Positions 39,059 to 47,448 are shown, numbered from the stretch's first letter. The stretch is DNA of 64,000 bases from JBGPQJ01 sp963829485 (GCA_963829485.1 CAWHIK010000001.1:1-64000); one strand, 5' to 3'. The notes: generated by a model from the sequence alone, not told the origin. Program-made: numbers and translations.

Positions 39059-39778
39059 ATGGCCTCCTGGATCGTTCACCTGCGCATCGCAGAAAACCTG
39101 CTGAGAGAGATTCCCGCCCTCGACGAATCGCAGTTTGCCGTGGGGAATGTCGCGCCTGATTCGGGCATCCCCGATGAAAAGTGGGAGAACTTCTCCCCGC
39201 CTCCAGCTGTCAGTCATTTTCAAGATTCGGCCGACGTCCACCGCAGCTGCCGGGACCTCGACCTTTATCGCCGCTACCTGAAGCCGCTCGCCCTCTCCTC
39301 CGCTCCGCACGAGGTCTCCTTCCTGCTGGGGTATTTCTTCCACCTGATCACCGACAACCTGTGGAGTATCCACGTCGGCCGGCCGACCCAGGAGCGCCAT
39401 GACGCTGAATTCGCCGCGGACAAGGATTTCATCTGGGAGGTCAAGAAGGATTGGTACGGCCTCGATTTTGTCTACCTGCGCGACCATCCGGGAAACTTTT
39501 TCTCACGCGTTTTCCTCCACGCCGACTACAACGGCGCCGACTACGATTTCATGCCGGCCGAGGCTATTCGCCAGCGGATTGCGTACATAAAGCAGTATTA
39601 CCAGCGGGACGATGACGAGATTCAGTCGATGTGTGCGCGGCCGTTTATCTACCTCTCAAAAAAGGAAATGGATGACTTCGTGACCCATGCGACCGGACGC
39701 ATGTCCGCCATTTACCGGTATCTTTCAGCCCGCGGCGAAACCGATAATCATGGTACGTCGCTCACCATCGGCGTATAA
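39059..39778 (+). CDS. Zinc-dependent phospholipase C-like protein
   Basis: 239 residues from ATG 39059; the longer frame upstream is non-coding in composition. The N-terminus SWIVHLRIAENLL, GNVAPDSG, SHFQDSADVH, FLLGYFFHLITDNLW and HDAEF place His and Asp residues as in the zinc-dependent PLC/S1-P1 nuclease fold (PF00882). It has no signal peptide, unlike secreted phospholipases, so the cytoplasmic substrate is unclear. The next gene begins 18 bp after its stop. Confidence 0.75.
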   Translation: MASWIVHLRIAENLLREIPALDESQFAVGNVAPDSGIPDEKWENFSPPPAVSHFQDSADVHRSCRDLDLYRRYLKPLALSSAPHEVSFLLGYFFHLITDNLWSIHVGRPTQERHDAEFAADKDFIWEVKKDWYGLDFVYLRDHPGNFFSRVFLHADYNGADYDFMPAEAIRQRIAYIKQYYQRDDDEIQSMCARPFIYLSKKEMDDFVTHATGRMSAIYRYLSARGETDNHGTSLTIGV

Positions 39779-39796
39779 TTGATGCAGGAGATTCCC

Positions 39797-40192
39797 ATGG
39801 ATAAAAAAAGCAATAAAAGCCTTATCCCTTCCCAGGGCGGCATGTTCTCGGACCTGATGGTGCGCGTCAAACTGATCGGGCGGCTGATGGCCGACCGGCG
39901 CGTAAAATTTTGGCTCAAGCTCATACCGGTCGGGACTCTGGCCTACCTCATCCTGCCGATTGATTTGATCCCCGGAGGGGTGATTCCCCTGGTGGGCGCG
40001 GTGGACGACGTGGCGATCATCTGGTTCGGTGCATCCATGTTCATCGAGCTGTGCCCGCCGGACGTCGTCCGCGAGCACATGGGCCAGCTTACCAGCAACA
40101 ACGACATTGTGGACAACCCGTCGCAAAATGTCGATGTGGTGGACGGCGAAGTCACCGACGTTACCGACGTTAAAGACGTCACTGACAAATAA
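39797..40192 (+). CDS. DUF1232 (YkvA-like) protein
   Basis: 131 residues from ATG 39797 (AGGAGA upstream); a TTG-initiated form is 6 residues longer. The DUF1232 core is RRVKFWLKLIPVGTLAYLILPIDLIP followed by GAVDDVAI, with one or two membrane helices. The C-terminus is an Asp/Val-rich repetitive tail (DVVDGEVTDVTDV). The function is unknown; the family is often linked to envelope stress. TATAAT at 39774-39779 overlaps the end of the upstream gene and could drive it. Confidence 0.82.
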   Translation: MDKKSNKSLIPSQGGMFSDLMVRVKLIGRLMADRRVKFWLKLIPVGTLAYLILPIDLIPGGVIPLVGAVDDVAIIWFGASMFIELCPPDVVREHMGQLTSNNDIVDNPSQNVDVVDGEVTDVTDVKDVTDK

Positions 40193-40207
40193 GACTGAGA
40201 CTAAACC

Positions 40208-41467
40208 ATGCGATTTTTACTGGTATTTATTCTGAGTGCCGTTCTCCTGGCAGGCTGTGCCTCGCCGACTGAACCGCCTCCGCCCACGTTCACGCCTGCA
40301 CTCGCTCCCGAAGCAACTCCCACCCCCGAATCGGTCCTGCCCCCGCCGGCTGGCACACCGGCACCGGTCGAGACGTCCACACCGCTTCCGCTGCCTGCGG
40401 CCTCCTTCCCCGATCCTAATGCTTATGGCTGGACGTCCTTTGTCAGCGGGCTTTATCTTCCGGTGGATATTCAGAACGCCGGCGACGACTCAGGCCGGCT
40501 GTTCATCGTCGAGCGCCCCGGCCGGATCCGCATTGTGATCGACGGTCTGCTTTACCAGGAGCCGTTCCTTGATATCACCGGCCGCATCCGCAGCAACGGC
40601 TCCGAGCAGGGATTGCTCGGTCTGGCGTTCCACCCGGATTACAAATCCAACGGATTTTTCTATGTGAATTACACCGACAACAACGGCGACACGGTCATCT
40701 CGCGGTTCAGTGTCAGTCCCGACCCGAACCTTGCCGACCCCTCCAGCGAACTCAGAATGCTCGGCATCCCTCAGCCATATGCCAACCACAACGGCGGCGC
40801 GGTCGCTTTTGGGCCGGACGGCTATCTCTACCTCGGTTTGGGAGACGGCGGCTCAGGCGGGGATCCGCTCGGCAACGGCCAGTCCCTCAACTCCCTGCTC
40901 GGTAAAGTTCTGCGTCTCGACGTGGACCACGACATCCCGTATTCCATCCCGCCCAACAATCCGTTTGCCGGCAGCGGCGAGGTCTATCAGGAGATCTGGG
41001 CTTCGGGTTTGCGCAACCCCTGGCGTTTTTCATTTGATCCTGTCACCGGCGACCTCTACATCGGGGACGTAGGCCAGAACGAATGGGAGGAGATCGACAT
41101 CGCTCCCGCCGGTCTGGGCGGACTCAACTTCGGCTGGAATGTTTTCGAGGGGAATCATCCGTACCAGGGTAATTCAGCGGCTTCGTTTGCCTTTCCCATC
41201 GCCGAATACAATCACACGCAGGGGTGTTCCGTGACGGGTGGCGTGGTGTCGCGCGGCGCGGCGCTCCCGGCCTGGAACGGAATCTATCTCTACGGCGATT
41301 TCTGCACGGGGTATGTCTGGGGACTGCTGACCCAGGGCGGGAGCTGGCAATCGCAACTTCTTTTCGAGACCGGGCTGGGCATCTCCACCTTTGGCGTGGA
41401 CGAGGCAGGGAATGTCTACCTGGCCGATTATCGCGGCGGGACGATCTACCGTCTCGCATCGAAGTAA
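40208..41467 (+). CDS. PQQ-dependent sugar dehydrogenase-like lipoprotein
   Basis: 419 residues. The lipobox is LLAGC (Cys ~17) and is followed by a Pro/Thr-rich linker to ~70. The six-bladed beta-propeller of soluble glucose/sorbosone dehydrogenases is recognisable: LPVDIQNAGDDSGRLFIVE, GLLGLAFHPDYKSNGF, NHNGGAVAFGPDGYLYLGLG, ASGLRNPWRFSFDP and GDVGQNEWEEI. The His in NHNGG is the expected catalytic base. It would oxidise an aldose outside the membrane if PQQ is available, but many homologues bind no PQQ. No PQQ synthesis gene is in the window. Confidence 0.85.
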   Translation: MRFLLVFILSAVLLAGCASPTEPPPPTFTPALAPEATPTPESVLPPPAGTPAPVETSTPLPLPAASFPDPNAYGWTSFVSGLYLPVDIQNAGDDSGRLFIVERPGRIRIVIDGLLYQEPFLDITGRIRSNGSEQGLLGLAFHPDYKSNGFFYVNYTDNNGDTVISRFSVSPDPNLADPSSELRMLGIPQPYANHNGGAVAFGPDGYLYLGLGDGGSGGDPLGNGQSLNSLLGKVLRLDVDHDIPYSIPPNNPFAGSGEVYQEIWASGLRNPWRFSFDPVTGDLYIGDVGQNEWEEIDIAPAGLGGLNFGWNVFEGNHPYQGNSAASFAFPIAEYNHTQGCSVTGGVVSRGAALPAWNGIYLYGDFCTGYVWGLLTQGGSWQSQLLFETGLGISTFGVDEAGNVYLADYRGGTIYRLASK

Positions 41468-41594
41468 GCGGTTACTCGACAAATAGGATATATGTCATCC
41501 GATAAATGCCCTTTATCAGCGCCGGTGGTGACGCCTGTCACTGGCAGTTTCTTCAACCGGAATGTAAACTGAGAATGTAAATTGGAGGTGTGCC

Positions 41595-41810
41595 GTGGCG
41601 GAAAAGAAATGGGAAATCACCAAGATTCGTTACTGCGACCATGTTGGGCATGAAGTGGCCTTCGAGACGGAGATGATCTACCCCTCCGATTACCTGCCCG
41701 ACCCGCCGCGAGTCAGCGCGCGCCGCTGCTCCAATGCGAAGGAATGCAACATGTTCGACAAGCCCACCTGCGCCTGGTGCGGCACAAATCCTGATCACGA
41801 ACCGATGTAA
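41595..41810 (+). CDS. Small Cys-rich conserved-type protein, unknown function
   Basis: 71 residues from GTG 41595 with GGAGGT upstream. Five Cys residues occur: one in IRYCDHVGHEVAFE, then RRCSNAKECNMF and TCAWCGTNPDH. The spacing suggests a small metal-binding (zinc) module. No membrane segment. It is a single gene between the sugar dehydrogenase and the palindromic terminator. I do not recognise a named family. Confidence 0.65.
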   Translation: MAEKKWEITKIRYCDHVGHEVAFETEMIYPSDYLPDPPRVSARRCSNAKECNMFDKPTCAWCGTNPDHEPM

Positions 41811-41844
41811 AACGCCATCTCCCTCCTCCCTCTGAGTTGGCTTT

Positions 41845-41876
41845 GATTTATCCTGCGCCATGGCGCAGGATAAATC
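41845..41876. terminator. 32-bp perfect palindrome between convergent genes
   Basis: GATTTATCCTGCGCCA (41845-41860) is followed directly by its exact reverse complement (41861-41876), with no spacer. It lies between the convergent small protein gene and tupC, 3 bp from the tupC stop. As RNA it would form a long stem on either strand, with flanking TTTG and CGTTT. It most likely serves as a shared terminator. Confidence 0.7.
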
Positions 41877-41878
41877 GT

Positions 41879-42607
41879 TTAATCCCGGGACTGGGTGCGG
41901 AGGAAGGCGGCTACTTCATCGCTGACGGGCGAGTTCAGCAAATCTTCCGGCGTGCCGGTCTGCCGCAGTTTTCCCCCGATGATGACGGCCAGATGATGGC
42001 TGACCTGCGTGGCCTCCTGCAGGTTGTGAGTGATCATCAGCGTGGTGGTGGCGGTCTCTGCCAGGATGCTGCGCAGCTCGTCCAGCAGTCCGCGCCGGGT
42101 GGGGTTGTCCAGCGCGCTGAAGGGTTCGTCCAGCAGCAGAAGCTCGGGCTGCAGCACGAAAGCCCGCGCCAGGCTGACACGCTGCGCCTCGCCGCCGGAG
42201 AGCTTGTCCGCACGCCGGTCGCGCAGGTGGGCGATCCCCAGCCGCTCCAGCCAGTGGTCCACGCGGCGGGCAATCTCCTCTTTGGGAAAACCGCGGAAGT
42301 GCAGGCCGAGCGCGGCATTTTGATGAACGGTCTGGCTGACCAGCAGCGGCTCCTGCAGAACCAGGGCGATGCGGCGGCGGTACTGCAATTCCTTTTTGGC
42401 GGGAATCTCCTCGCCGTTGAACAGGATATATCCCCGTTCAGGCTTGATCAAATGAGCCACTGCCAGCAGCAGGCTGGTCTTCCCGGCGCCGTTGGGCCCG
42501 ACCACCGCCAGCACATTTCCCTGGTCGACAGCGAGGTGATCGACCTCCACCACCGGCCGGGTTTCGCGGCACACCAACAGGTCCCGGATTTCGAGCAGCG
42601 GCTTCAT
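41879..42607 (-). CDS. tupC: Tungstate ABC transporter ATP-binding protein
   Basis: 242 residues from ATG 42607, which overlaps the stop of the permease gene (ATGA). Walker A is VVGPNGAGKTS, the Q-loop is LVLQEP, the signature is LSGGEAQRVSLARA, and Walker B is LLLLDEPFSALD, followed by a switch His in MITHNL. It is short and lacks a C-terminal TOBE regulatory domain, as in TupC. A separate Mop protein in the same locus may supply that function. It energises oxyanion import by the TupB permease. Confidence 0.85.
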   Translation of the reverse strand: MKPLLEIRDLLVCRETRPVVEVDHLAVDQGNVLAVVGPNGAGKTSLLLAVAHLIKPERGYILFNGEEIPAKKELQYRRRIALVLQEPLLVSQTVHQNAALGLHFRGFPKEEIARRVDHWLERLGIAHLRDRRADKLSGGEAQRVSLARAFVLQPELLLLDEPFSALDNPTRRGLLDELRSILAETATTTLMITHNLQEATQVSHHLAVIIGGKLRQTGTPEDLLNSPVSDEVAAFLRTQSRD

Positions 42608-43257
42608 CGCCTGGCTCCGCGCTGCTGGATCCAGGTCATGGCGAAGTTGATCAGGAAGGTGATCAGGAGCAGCAGCGCACCCAACGAAACGGCTGTTCCA
42701 AACTCGCCCTTGCTGGTCTCGAGGACGATGGCGGTGGTCAGCACCCGGGTTTGCCCGCGGATGTTTCCGCCCACCATCATGGAGGCGCCCACCTCGGAGA
42801 TGACGCTGCCGAAGGCTGCCATCAACGCCGCTATTAATGGGAGGCGCGCCTCGCGCCACAGCGCCCAGATCATCTGCATCCGCGAGGCGCCGAGGCCGTA
42901 GAGCTGGAATTGCAGCCTCGGGTCCAGTTGCTGCAGCGAGGCGGTGGTCAGCCCCGCCATGACGGGGGCGGCGATGACGGTCTGTGCGATGATAATGGCT
43001 GCCGGGGTGTAGATGAGATTCAAATCGCCCAGCGGACCCGAGCGCCAGAGGGTCATCGCCACGACCAGTCCCACCACGACCGGCGGCAAGGCCATGCCGG
43101 TGTTGACGATACTCATTGCAAAGGACCGCCCGCGGAATTTTCCCAGCGCCAGCCAGGTGCCGAGAGGCAGGCCGATCAGCAGGCTGATCAGCGTAGAGAT
43201 ACCGGAAACGGCCAGAGAGAGCAGGGTGATCTGCAGGACTTCATAGGTGAGAAACAT
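42604..43257 (-). CDS. tupB: Tungstate ABC transporter permease
   Basis: 217 residues with five to six membrane helices. The cytoplasmic coupling loop is LQLYGLGASRMQMIWALWREARLPLIAAL, with the EAA-like pattern. STLISLLIGLPLGTWLALGKF near the N-terminus and GMALPPVVVGLVV match TupB-type permeases. It starts 5 bp after the stop of tupA1 and overlaps tupC by 4 nt, forming a tight tupA-tupB-tupC unit. Confidence 0.87.
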   Translation of the reverse strand: MFLTYEVLQITLLSLAVSGISTLISLLIGLPLGTWLALGKFRGRSFAMSIVNTGMALPPVVVGLVVAMTLWRSGPLGDLNLIYTPAAIIIAQTVIAAPVMAGLTTASLQQLDPRLQFQLYGLGASRMQMIWALWREARLPLIAALMAAFGSVISEVGASMMVGGNIRGQTRVLTTAIVLETSKGEFGTAVSLGALLLLITFLINFAMTWIQQRGARR

Positions 43258-43262
43258 CGGTT

Positions 43263-44117
43263 CTACGGAACTCCCAATTCGGCGTCTGTCTTTCCCGCAT
43301 CGGGAATGAATAGCGGTTGCCCATAGTCCATCACGCCGAATTCGCCGATGATATTCTGACCTTCAGGCGAGGTGATGAAATCCGCAAAGGCGTTTGCCGC
43401 CTCGAGGTTTGTTTCAGGCCATTTCTCAGGGTTGACCGTGATCACGTGGTAAATATTCAACAGGAAGGGGTCGCCCTCCACGAGAATGTCCAACTCCAGG
43501 TTTTGCTGATAGGCCAGGTAAGTCCCGCGATCGACCAGCGCGTAGGCGTCTTTTTCGGAAGCGACCAGCAGCGTCGCGCCCTGTCCCTGCCCGGTTTCAA
43601 GATGCCAATCCTGCCCGGCAGGGTCCAGCCCGGCATTTTGCCACAGATTATTTTCCTTGACGTGAGTCCCGGATTCATCGCCGCGGGAGACAAAGGTCGC
43701 ACCTGAGTTATAGATTTTGGTGAAGGCTTCAACCGGATCCATTCCTCGAATCCCCGCCGGGTCGGAGGGAGATCCCACGATCACGAAGTCGTTGTGCATA
43801 ACCAGACGGCGGTCGATGCCGAATCCGTTCGCGACGAATTCCTTTTCCGCGGCGGGTGAATGAAGCAGGATCACATCTGCATTGCCTTGTTCGCCAATCT
43901 TGAGTGCCTGTCCTGAACCGACTGCGACCAGCTGGACGGCGTACCCCGTCTGTTTGGTAAAGGCCGGCAGCAGCGCATCCAGCAGGCCGGTATCCTGGGT
44001 CGTGGTGGTGGAAACCAGCAGCAACTCGTCGGCGCGAGGCGAAGGTGTACCGCATGAGACCAGCGCGAGTGTGATTACCAGTAAAACGAAAGTGAATTGC
44101 TTGTTGATATGACCCAT
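43263..44117 (-). CDS. tupA: Tungstate-binding lipoprotein TupA (copy 1)
   Basis: 284 residues. The lipobox is ALVSCG (Cys ~22). LLLVSTTTTQDTGLLDALLPAF contains the TTTxxDTGLL oxyanion-binding motif of TupA. Later elements VAVGSGQALKIGEQGNADV, LLHSPAAEK and SRGDESGTH are likewise diagnostic. TupA binds tungstate with high selectivity over molybdate. It is directly followed by tupB and tupC. A TATAAT box (44126-44131) lies 8 nt before its ATG on the minus strand, so it may also have a promoter of its own. Confidence 0.88.
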   Translation of the reverse strand: MGHINKQFTFVLLVITLALVSCGTPSPRADELLLVSTTTTQDTGLLDALLPAFTKQTGYAVQLVAVGSGQALKIGEQGNADVILLHSPAAEKEFVANGFGIDRRLVMHNDFVIVGSPSDPAGIRGMDPVEAFTKIYNSGATFVSRGDESGTHVKENNLWQNAGLDPAGQDWHLETGQGQGATLLVASEKDAYALVDRGTYLAYQQNLELDILVEGDPFLLNIYHVITVNPEKWPETNLEAANAFADFITSPEGQNIIGEFGVMDYGQPLFIPDAGKTDAELGVP

Positions 44118-44208
44118 GGCGGCTAATTATATCTCTTGACAAGGAAGGGCGCGACACAGCGCTACAATGTGCGTGCCGCACCCATGAGATGGCGTGAAAA
44201 CGATCCGA

Positions 44209-45141
44209 TTACGGAAGCGTGGCTTCGTCCTTACCGGCATCCGGGGTGAACAGTGGCTGACCGAATTTTTCCAGACCGAACTGCCCGATGGCGGCTTGGG
44301 TATCGGGGGATATCATGAAATCCTTGAACGCCACGGCACCGTCGTAGTTGTTTTTGGTGCACTTCTCGGGGTTGACGGTGATGACATGGTAAATGTTGAG
44401 CAGCGCTTTTTCACCTTCCGCCAGGATGTCCAGCTGCAGATTATCCTTGTTTGCGAGGTAGGTGGCGCGGTCAGTCAGGGTGTAGGCGCCTTTTTCGGAT
44501 GCAATGGTTAATGAAGCTCCCATGCCCTGACCGGTTTCTATATACCATGCTGGTTTAGCTGTGGCGGGGTCCAGTTCGGCAGCTTTCCAGATGCCCAGTT
44601 CCTTGGTGCTCGTTCCGGATTTATCTGCGCGCGCGACAAAGGGAGCCTCCGCTGCCGCAATGGCCTTGAACGCATCTGCTGCGCTCATCCCCTTGATGCC
44701 GGCCGGGTCGGATTCCGGGCCGACGATGATGAAGTCATTGTGCATGACCAGCTCGCGCTCCTTGCCGGAGCCTTCGTCCATAAAGGTCTTTTCGGCAGAA
44801 GGTGAATGGACCAGAAGCACATCAGCGTTGCAGTCTGTGCCCATCTGCATAGCCGCGCCGGAGCCGACGGCCACCGTCTGCACGGTGAAGCCGGTCTGGT
44901 CCTGGAAGAGCGGGACGAGTACATCGAGCAGGCCGGAATCCTGGGTGGATGTGGTGGTGGCGAGAATCAGATTGGGGTTGGCTGGTACCGTGGGTTCAGG
45001 CACGTTGGTAGGAACCTCGGTGGGTGGCACTTGGGTCGGGGCTGCCGTCGGCGGAACAGAGGTCGGTTCAGGCGTGGCGGCCGGTGCGCAAGCAGAAAAC
45101 AGAATGGTAAGGACGAACAGAGCTGCGATGATGCGTTTCAT
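44209..45141 (-). CDS. Second TupA-like oxyanion-binding lipoprotein (copy 2)
   Basis: 310 residues. The lipobox is LFSAC (Cys ~17) and is followed by a Pro/Thr/Val-rich linker to ~55. The ligand-binding motif is TTTSTQDSGLLDVLVPLF, with VAVGSGAAMQMG, LLVHSPSAEK and FVARADKSGTST downstream. Compared with copy 1, SRGDESGTH is replaced by ARADKSGTS, so the binding site differs. It lies just upstream of tupA1 on the same strand and could feed the same permease with another affinity or ligand (tungstate versus molybdate). No second permease or ATPase is present. Confidence 0.85.
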   Translation of the reverse strand: MKRIIAALFVLTILFSACAPAATPEPTSVPPTAAPTQVPPTEVPTNVPEPTVPANPNLILATTTSTQDSGLLDVLVPLFQDQTGFTVQTVAVGSGAAMQMGTDCNADVLLVHSPSAEKTFMDEGSGKERELVMHNDFIIVGPESDPAGIKGMSAADAFKAIAAAEAPFVARADKSGTSTKELGIWKAAELDPATAKPAWYIETGQGMGASLTIASEKGAYTLTDRATYLANKDNLQLDILAEGEKALLNIYHVITVNPEKCTKNNYDGAVAFKDFMISPDTQAAIGQFGLEKFGQPLFTPDAGKDEATLP

Positions 45142-45184
45142 TTTCTACTCCTTTGATATTTGTGATATGGAATTCTTTGGTGAA

Positions 45185-45394
45185 TTAATCAACAGCGATC
45201 ATCACGTTGGAGGCTTTGATGACAGCGTAAGCTTCCTTGCCTTTTTTAAGCCCCAGGTTTTCCACCGAACTGTTGGTGATGACCGAGACGATCTGGGCGC
45301 CGCCGGGGAGTTCGATGATGACTTCCGAATTGATGGCTCCCTTGACGACATTAACCACTACACCTTTTAAAATATTGCGGGCACTGAGTTTCAT
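45185..45394 (-). CDS. Molybdopterin-binding (Mop/TOBE) small protein
   Basis: 69 residues from ATG 45394 with AGGAG upstream. The whole protein is one Mop domain: LSARNILKGVVVNVVKGAINSEV and VSVITNSSVENLGLKKGKEAYAVIKASNVMI, the molbindin pattern. Molbindins form hexamers that store molybdate or tungstate in the cytoplasm. It lies between the regulator (11 bp) and tupA copy 2 (43 bp), so it is probably part of the same transcription unit. Confidence 0.9.
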   Translation of the reverse strand: MKLSARNILKGVVVNVVKGAINSEVIIELPGGAQIVSVITNSSVENLGLKKGKEAYAVIKASNVMIAVD

Positions 45395-45404
45395 GTTTTT
45401 TCTC

Positions 45405-46379
45405 CTAGAGTTGAATTTGTTCACCGCTGTGGGCGGTGTTGTATCCTGTTAATGCAGAAAGCTGCTTGCGAAAGGCGGCAGTCTGGAGAGTGTCCAACAA
45501 GGGGCGAACGAGTTTTATCTGTTCGTCAGGGATGACCAGGTCATAGCGTTCCTCAAAGAGCGGGACAAAATCGAGTTCGTACTGGTGCGCGGCAGCCTGG
45601 ATCCCCAGCGCGGCGTCTGCTGCGCCTGTCTGGATGGCGAGCGCTGATTCGCTGTGGGTGCGGACGGAATCCCCGTAACCGCGAATCAGGTTCGGGGTAA
45701 GTCCGAGCCGCCGGATCTCCCGGTCGAGCCACAGACGCGTCCCGGAGCCGGGATTCCGGTTGACAAACTTGACATCCGTCCGCGCCAGATCCGTTATTGA
45801 ATGAATGCCCTTGGGATTTCCCTGGGCGAGTAAAAGCCCCTGAGTTCGGTAGGCGAGCGTGACCATCTTCACCGGCCGATCGGGAAACAGGTGGTGAACG
45901 TAAGGCGTATTGTAGTCGCCGGTTTCGTCGAGCAGGTGAGCGCCGGCGAGATGGCACAACCCCTGACGGAGATTGACCAGTCCATCGAGACTTCCAACGG
46001 GCAAGGTGAGGATGTGCAGGTGGGAGGCGAGGCGGTCGGACAGGGATTCGATGGCGAGGTCGTGGCTGCCTGAAAAGATGACGGCCGGCTTGCCGCTCTC
46101 GGGCAGGATCAGGTCATGCAGGAGGAATGCCCCTGCTTTGGCACGGTAGAACTTTTCCGTGATGCCGGTCGTGACCCGCACTTCAGCGATTTCAACCAGA
46201 CCGGCGGAGAGCAGCACCTTGACATGGTGCTGGATCCAGGCCGGATGTTTACCGAGTTCCTTTCCAAGCTGGGTGAGGGTGGCGGGCGAGTTCATCAGCC
46301 TGCGCAGGATGGTCATGCGGCGCGGGTCGGCGAGCTGTTTGATCTGTTCGAAGGAATTCAGCGATTCGACTCTATCCAT
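45405..46379 (-). CDS. HTH regulator fused to a periplasmic-binding-like oxyanion sensor domain
   Basis: 324 residues. Residues ~5-75 form an ArsR-type winged helix (IKQLADPRRMTILRRLMN, LGKHPAWIQHHVKVLLSAGLVE). Residues ~95-315 resemble a substrate-binding protein of the molybdate/tungstate type (PBP-like): VIFSGSHDLAIESL, RNPGSGTRLWLD, ESALAIQTGAADAALGIQ. This one-component design senses an oxyanion in the cytoplasm and controls the downstream uptake genes. The inverted repeat ATAGG-CTAT-CCTAT next to its start codon suggests autoregulation. Confidence 0.87.
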   Translation of the reverse strand: MDRVESLNSFEQIKQLADPRRMTILRRLMNSPATLTQLGKELGKHPAWIQHHVKVLLSAGLVEIAEVRVTTGITEKFYRAKAGAFLLHDLILPESGKPAVIFSGSHDLAIESLSDRLASHLHILTLPVGSLDGLVNLRQGLCHLAGAHLLDETGDYNTPYVHHLFPDRPVKMVTLAYRTQGLLLAQGNPKGIHSITDLARTDVKFVNRNPGSGTRLWLDREIRRLGLTPNLIRGYGDSVRTHSESALAIQTGAADAALGIQAAAHQYELDFVPLFEERYDLVIPDEQIKLVRPLLDTLQTAAFRKQLSALTGYNTAHSGEQIQL

Positions 46380-46380
46380 G

Positions 46381-46394
46381 ATAGGCTATCCTAT
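46381..46394. promoter_or_regulatory. Candidate operator of the oxyanion regulator
   Basis: ATAGG-CTAT-CCTAT, a perfect 5-bp inverted repeat with a 4-nt spacer, lies 1 bp upstream of the regulator ATG. It is in the right place for repression by the encoded winged-helix protein. Confidence 0.4.
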
Positions 46395-46499
46395 TAAGAA
46401 AAAACTTAATGCAACCCAGTTTAGCATAAAAAAAATTTGAAATTCAACATAAATTGACAAGCTCACTCCACTATGATATAAAAACCATCACTTTACCAT

Positions 46500-46672
46500 G
46501 CTCATCCAGAGAGGCGGAGGGACCGGCCCTGCGAAGCCTCGGCAACCGATGTTAGCCTGCTGGTCATTGGTCACTTAGTCTGACTAGTCCACGACTATCC
46601 GACTGACGACTAAAAAACCAGGCGACTAATTACGGTGCCAAGTCCGGCAGACGAAAGTCTGGGAGATGAGAG
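46500..46672 (+). promoter_or_regulatory. SAM-I (S-box) riboswitch
   Basis: The conserved core is clear: CTCATCCAGAGAGGCGGAGG, then GACCGGCCCTGCGAAGCCTC and GGCAACC, and downstream GGTGCCAAGTCCGGCAG and GATGAG, which pairs with the opening CTCATC as helix P1. The P3 arm region (46560-46620) is longer than usual. SAM binding stabilises P1 and allows the terminator that follows to form, switching expression off. A possible promoter is TTGACA (46454) with TATAAA 18 bp further. The nearest downstream genes are a toxin-antitoxin module; the expected target, metH, lies 1.7 kb further on. Confidence 0.92.
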
Positions 46673-46691
46673 CTGACCCGCGTTATCGCAG

Positions 46692-46719
46692 TCGCCTCTC
46701 ATTGAGAGGCGATTTTGTT
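46692..46719 (+). terminator. Expression-platform terminator of the SAM riboswitch
   Basis: TCGCCTCTC (46692-46700), loop ATT, GAGAGGCGA (46704-46712), then TTTTGTT. Perfect 9-bp stem 20 nt after P1. Confidence 0.9.
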
Positions 46720-46740
46720 ATGCAACGAGTCTTTCCATGA

Positions 46741-46764
46741 TATAATCTAGACAGTCTAGCTAGA
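46741..46764 (+). promoter_or_regulatory. Promoter and operator of the toxin-antitoxin module
   Basis: TATAAT (46741-46746) is followed at once by CTAGA-CAG-TCTAG (46747-46759) and the overlapping palindrome TCTAGCTAGA (46755-46764). TTATGC 17 bp upstream could be the -35 element. Such a palindrome next to -10 is typical of antitoxin autorepression. It gives the module its own promoter downstream of the riboswitch terminator. Confidence 0.6.
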
Positions 46765-46783
46765 TTTGAAGTAGGAGTGGATC

Positions 46784-47032
46784 ATGAATGATACTTGGCA
46801 AATCCAGGATGCAAAAAACAAGCTGAGCGAAGTCATCGCCCGGGCTCAAAAACACGGTCCGCAATTGATCACTCGCCACGGGGAAAAGGCTGTTGTCGTG
46901 GTCTCATATGCCGAATATGAACGTCTGCGGAAGTCTCAGGGTAAGCTCTCTGAGTTCTTCAAAGCTTCCCCGCTGGCCGATGTTGAGCTATCTCGCGACA
47001 AAAGCCTTCCTCGCAAGGGTTTTGATTTATGA
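46784..47032 (+). CDS. Type II antitoxin, Phd/YefM family
   Basis: 82 residues, RBS AGGAGTGG upstream. The Phd/YefM DNA-binding half is visible in WQIQDAKNKLSEVIARA, PQLITRHGEKAVVVVSYAEYERL. The C-terminal part (LSEFFKASPLADVELSR) would wrap the toxin. The stop overlaps the toxin start (ATGA). Confidence 0.92.
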   Translation: MNDTWQIQDAKNKLSEVIARAQKHGPQLITRHGEKAVVVVSYAEYERLRKSQGKLSEFFKASPLADVELSRDKSLPRKGFDL

Positions 47033-47448
47033 AAGCCTTGCTCGATACCTGTGTCATTTCGGAACTGGTTTCCAAAAAGCCAAACCCAAAGGTTGTCGAG
47101 TTTGTGGACTCGCTGGACGCCGAGGATGTCTATTTGAGCGTTATTACCATCGGCGAAATCGTTAAGGGTATTGAAAAACTTCCTTCTTCCAAGCGTAGAT
47201 CAGAACTGCAGGCATGGCTCAATGACGATTTGCTCGTTCGATTTGAAGGAAATGTAGTTCCCCTGGACATTGACATTATGGCTGAATGGGGCCGAATCAC
47301 TGCCCGGTTGGAATTTGCGGGTAAAACCATGCCTGCGATCGACTCGCTCATCGCTGCAACAGTATTGGAAAGGAAAATGACTCTGGTCACCCGCAATGTC
47401 AGTGATTTCGAGGACACAAATGCGGAGATTGTGAATCCGTGGGAATGA
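47029..47448 (+). CDS. vapC: VapC-type PIN-domain toxin
   Basis: 139 residues. Conserved acidic residues of PIN ribonucleases are present: LLDTCVISEL at the N-terminus, ITIGEIVKGIE, MPAIDSLIAAT and LVTRNVSDFED. It would cleave RNA unless bound by the antitoxin encoded just upstream (4-nt overlap). The pair is a complete type II module. Confidence 0.93.
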   Translation: MKALLDTCVISELVSKKPNPKVVEFVDSLDAEDVYLSVITIGEIVKGIEKLPSSKRRSELQAWLNDDLLVRFEGNVVPLDIDIMAEWGRITARLEFAGKTMPAIDSLIAATVLERKMTLVTRNVSDFEDTNAEIVNPWE

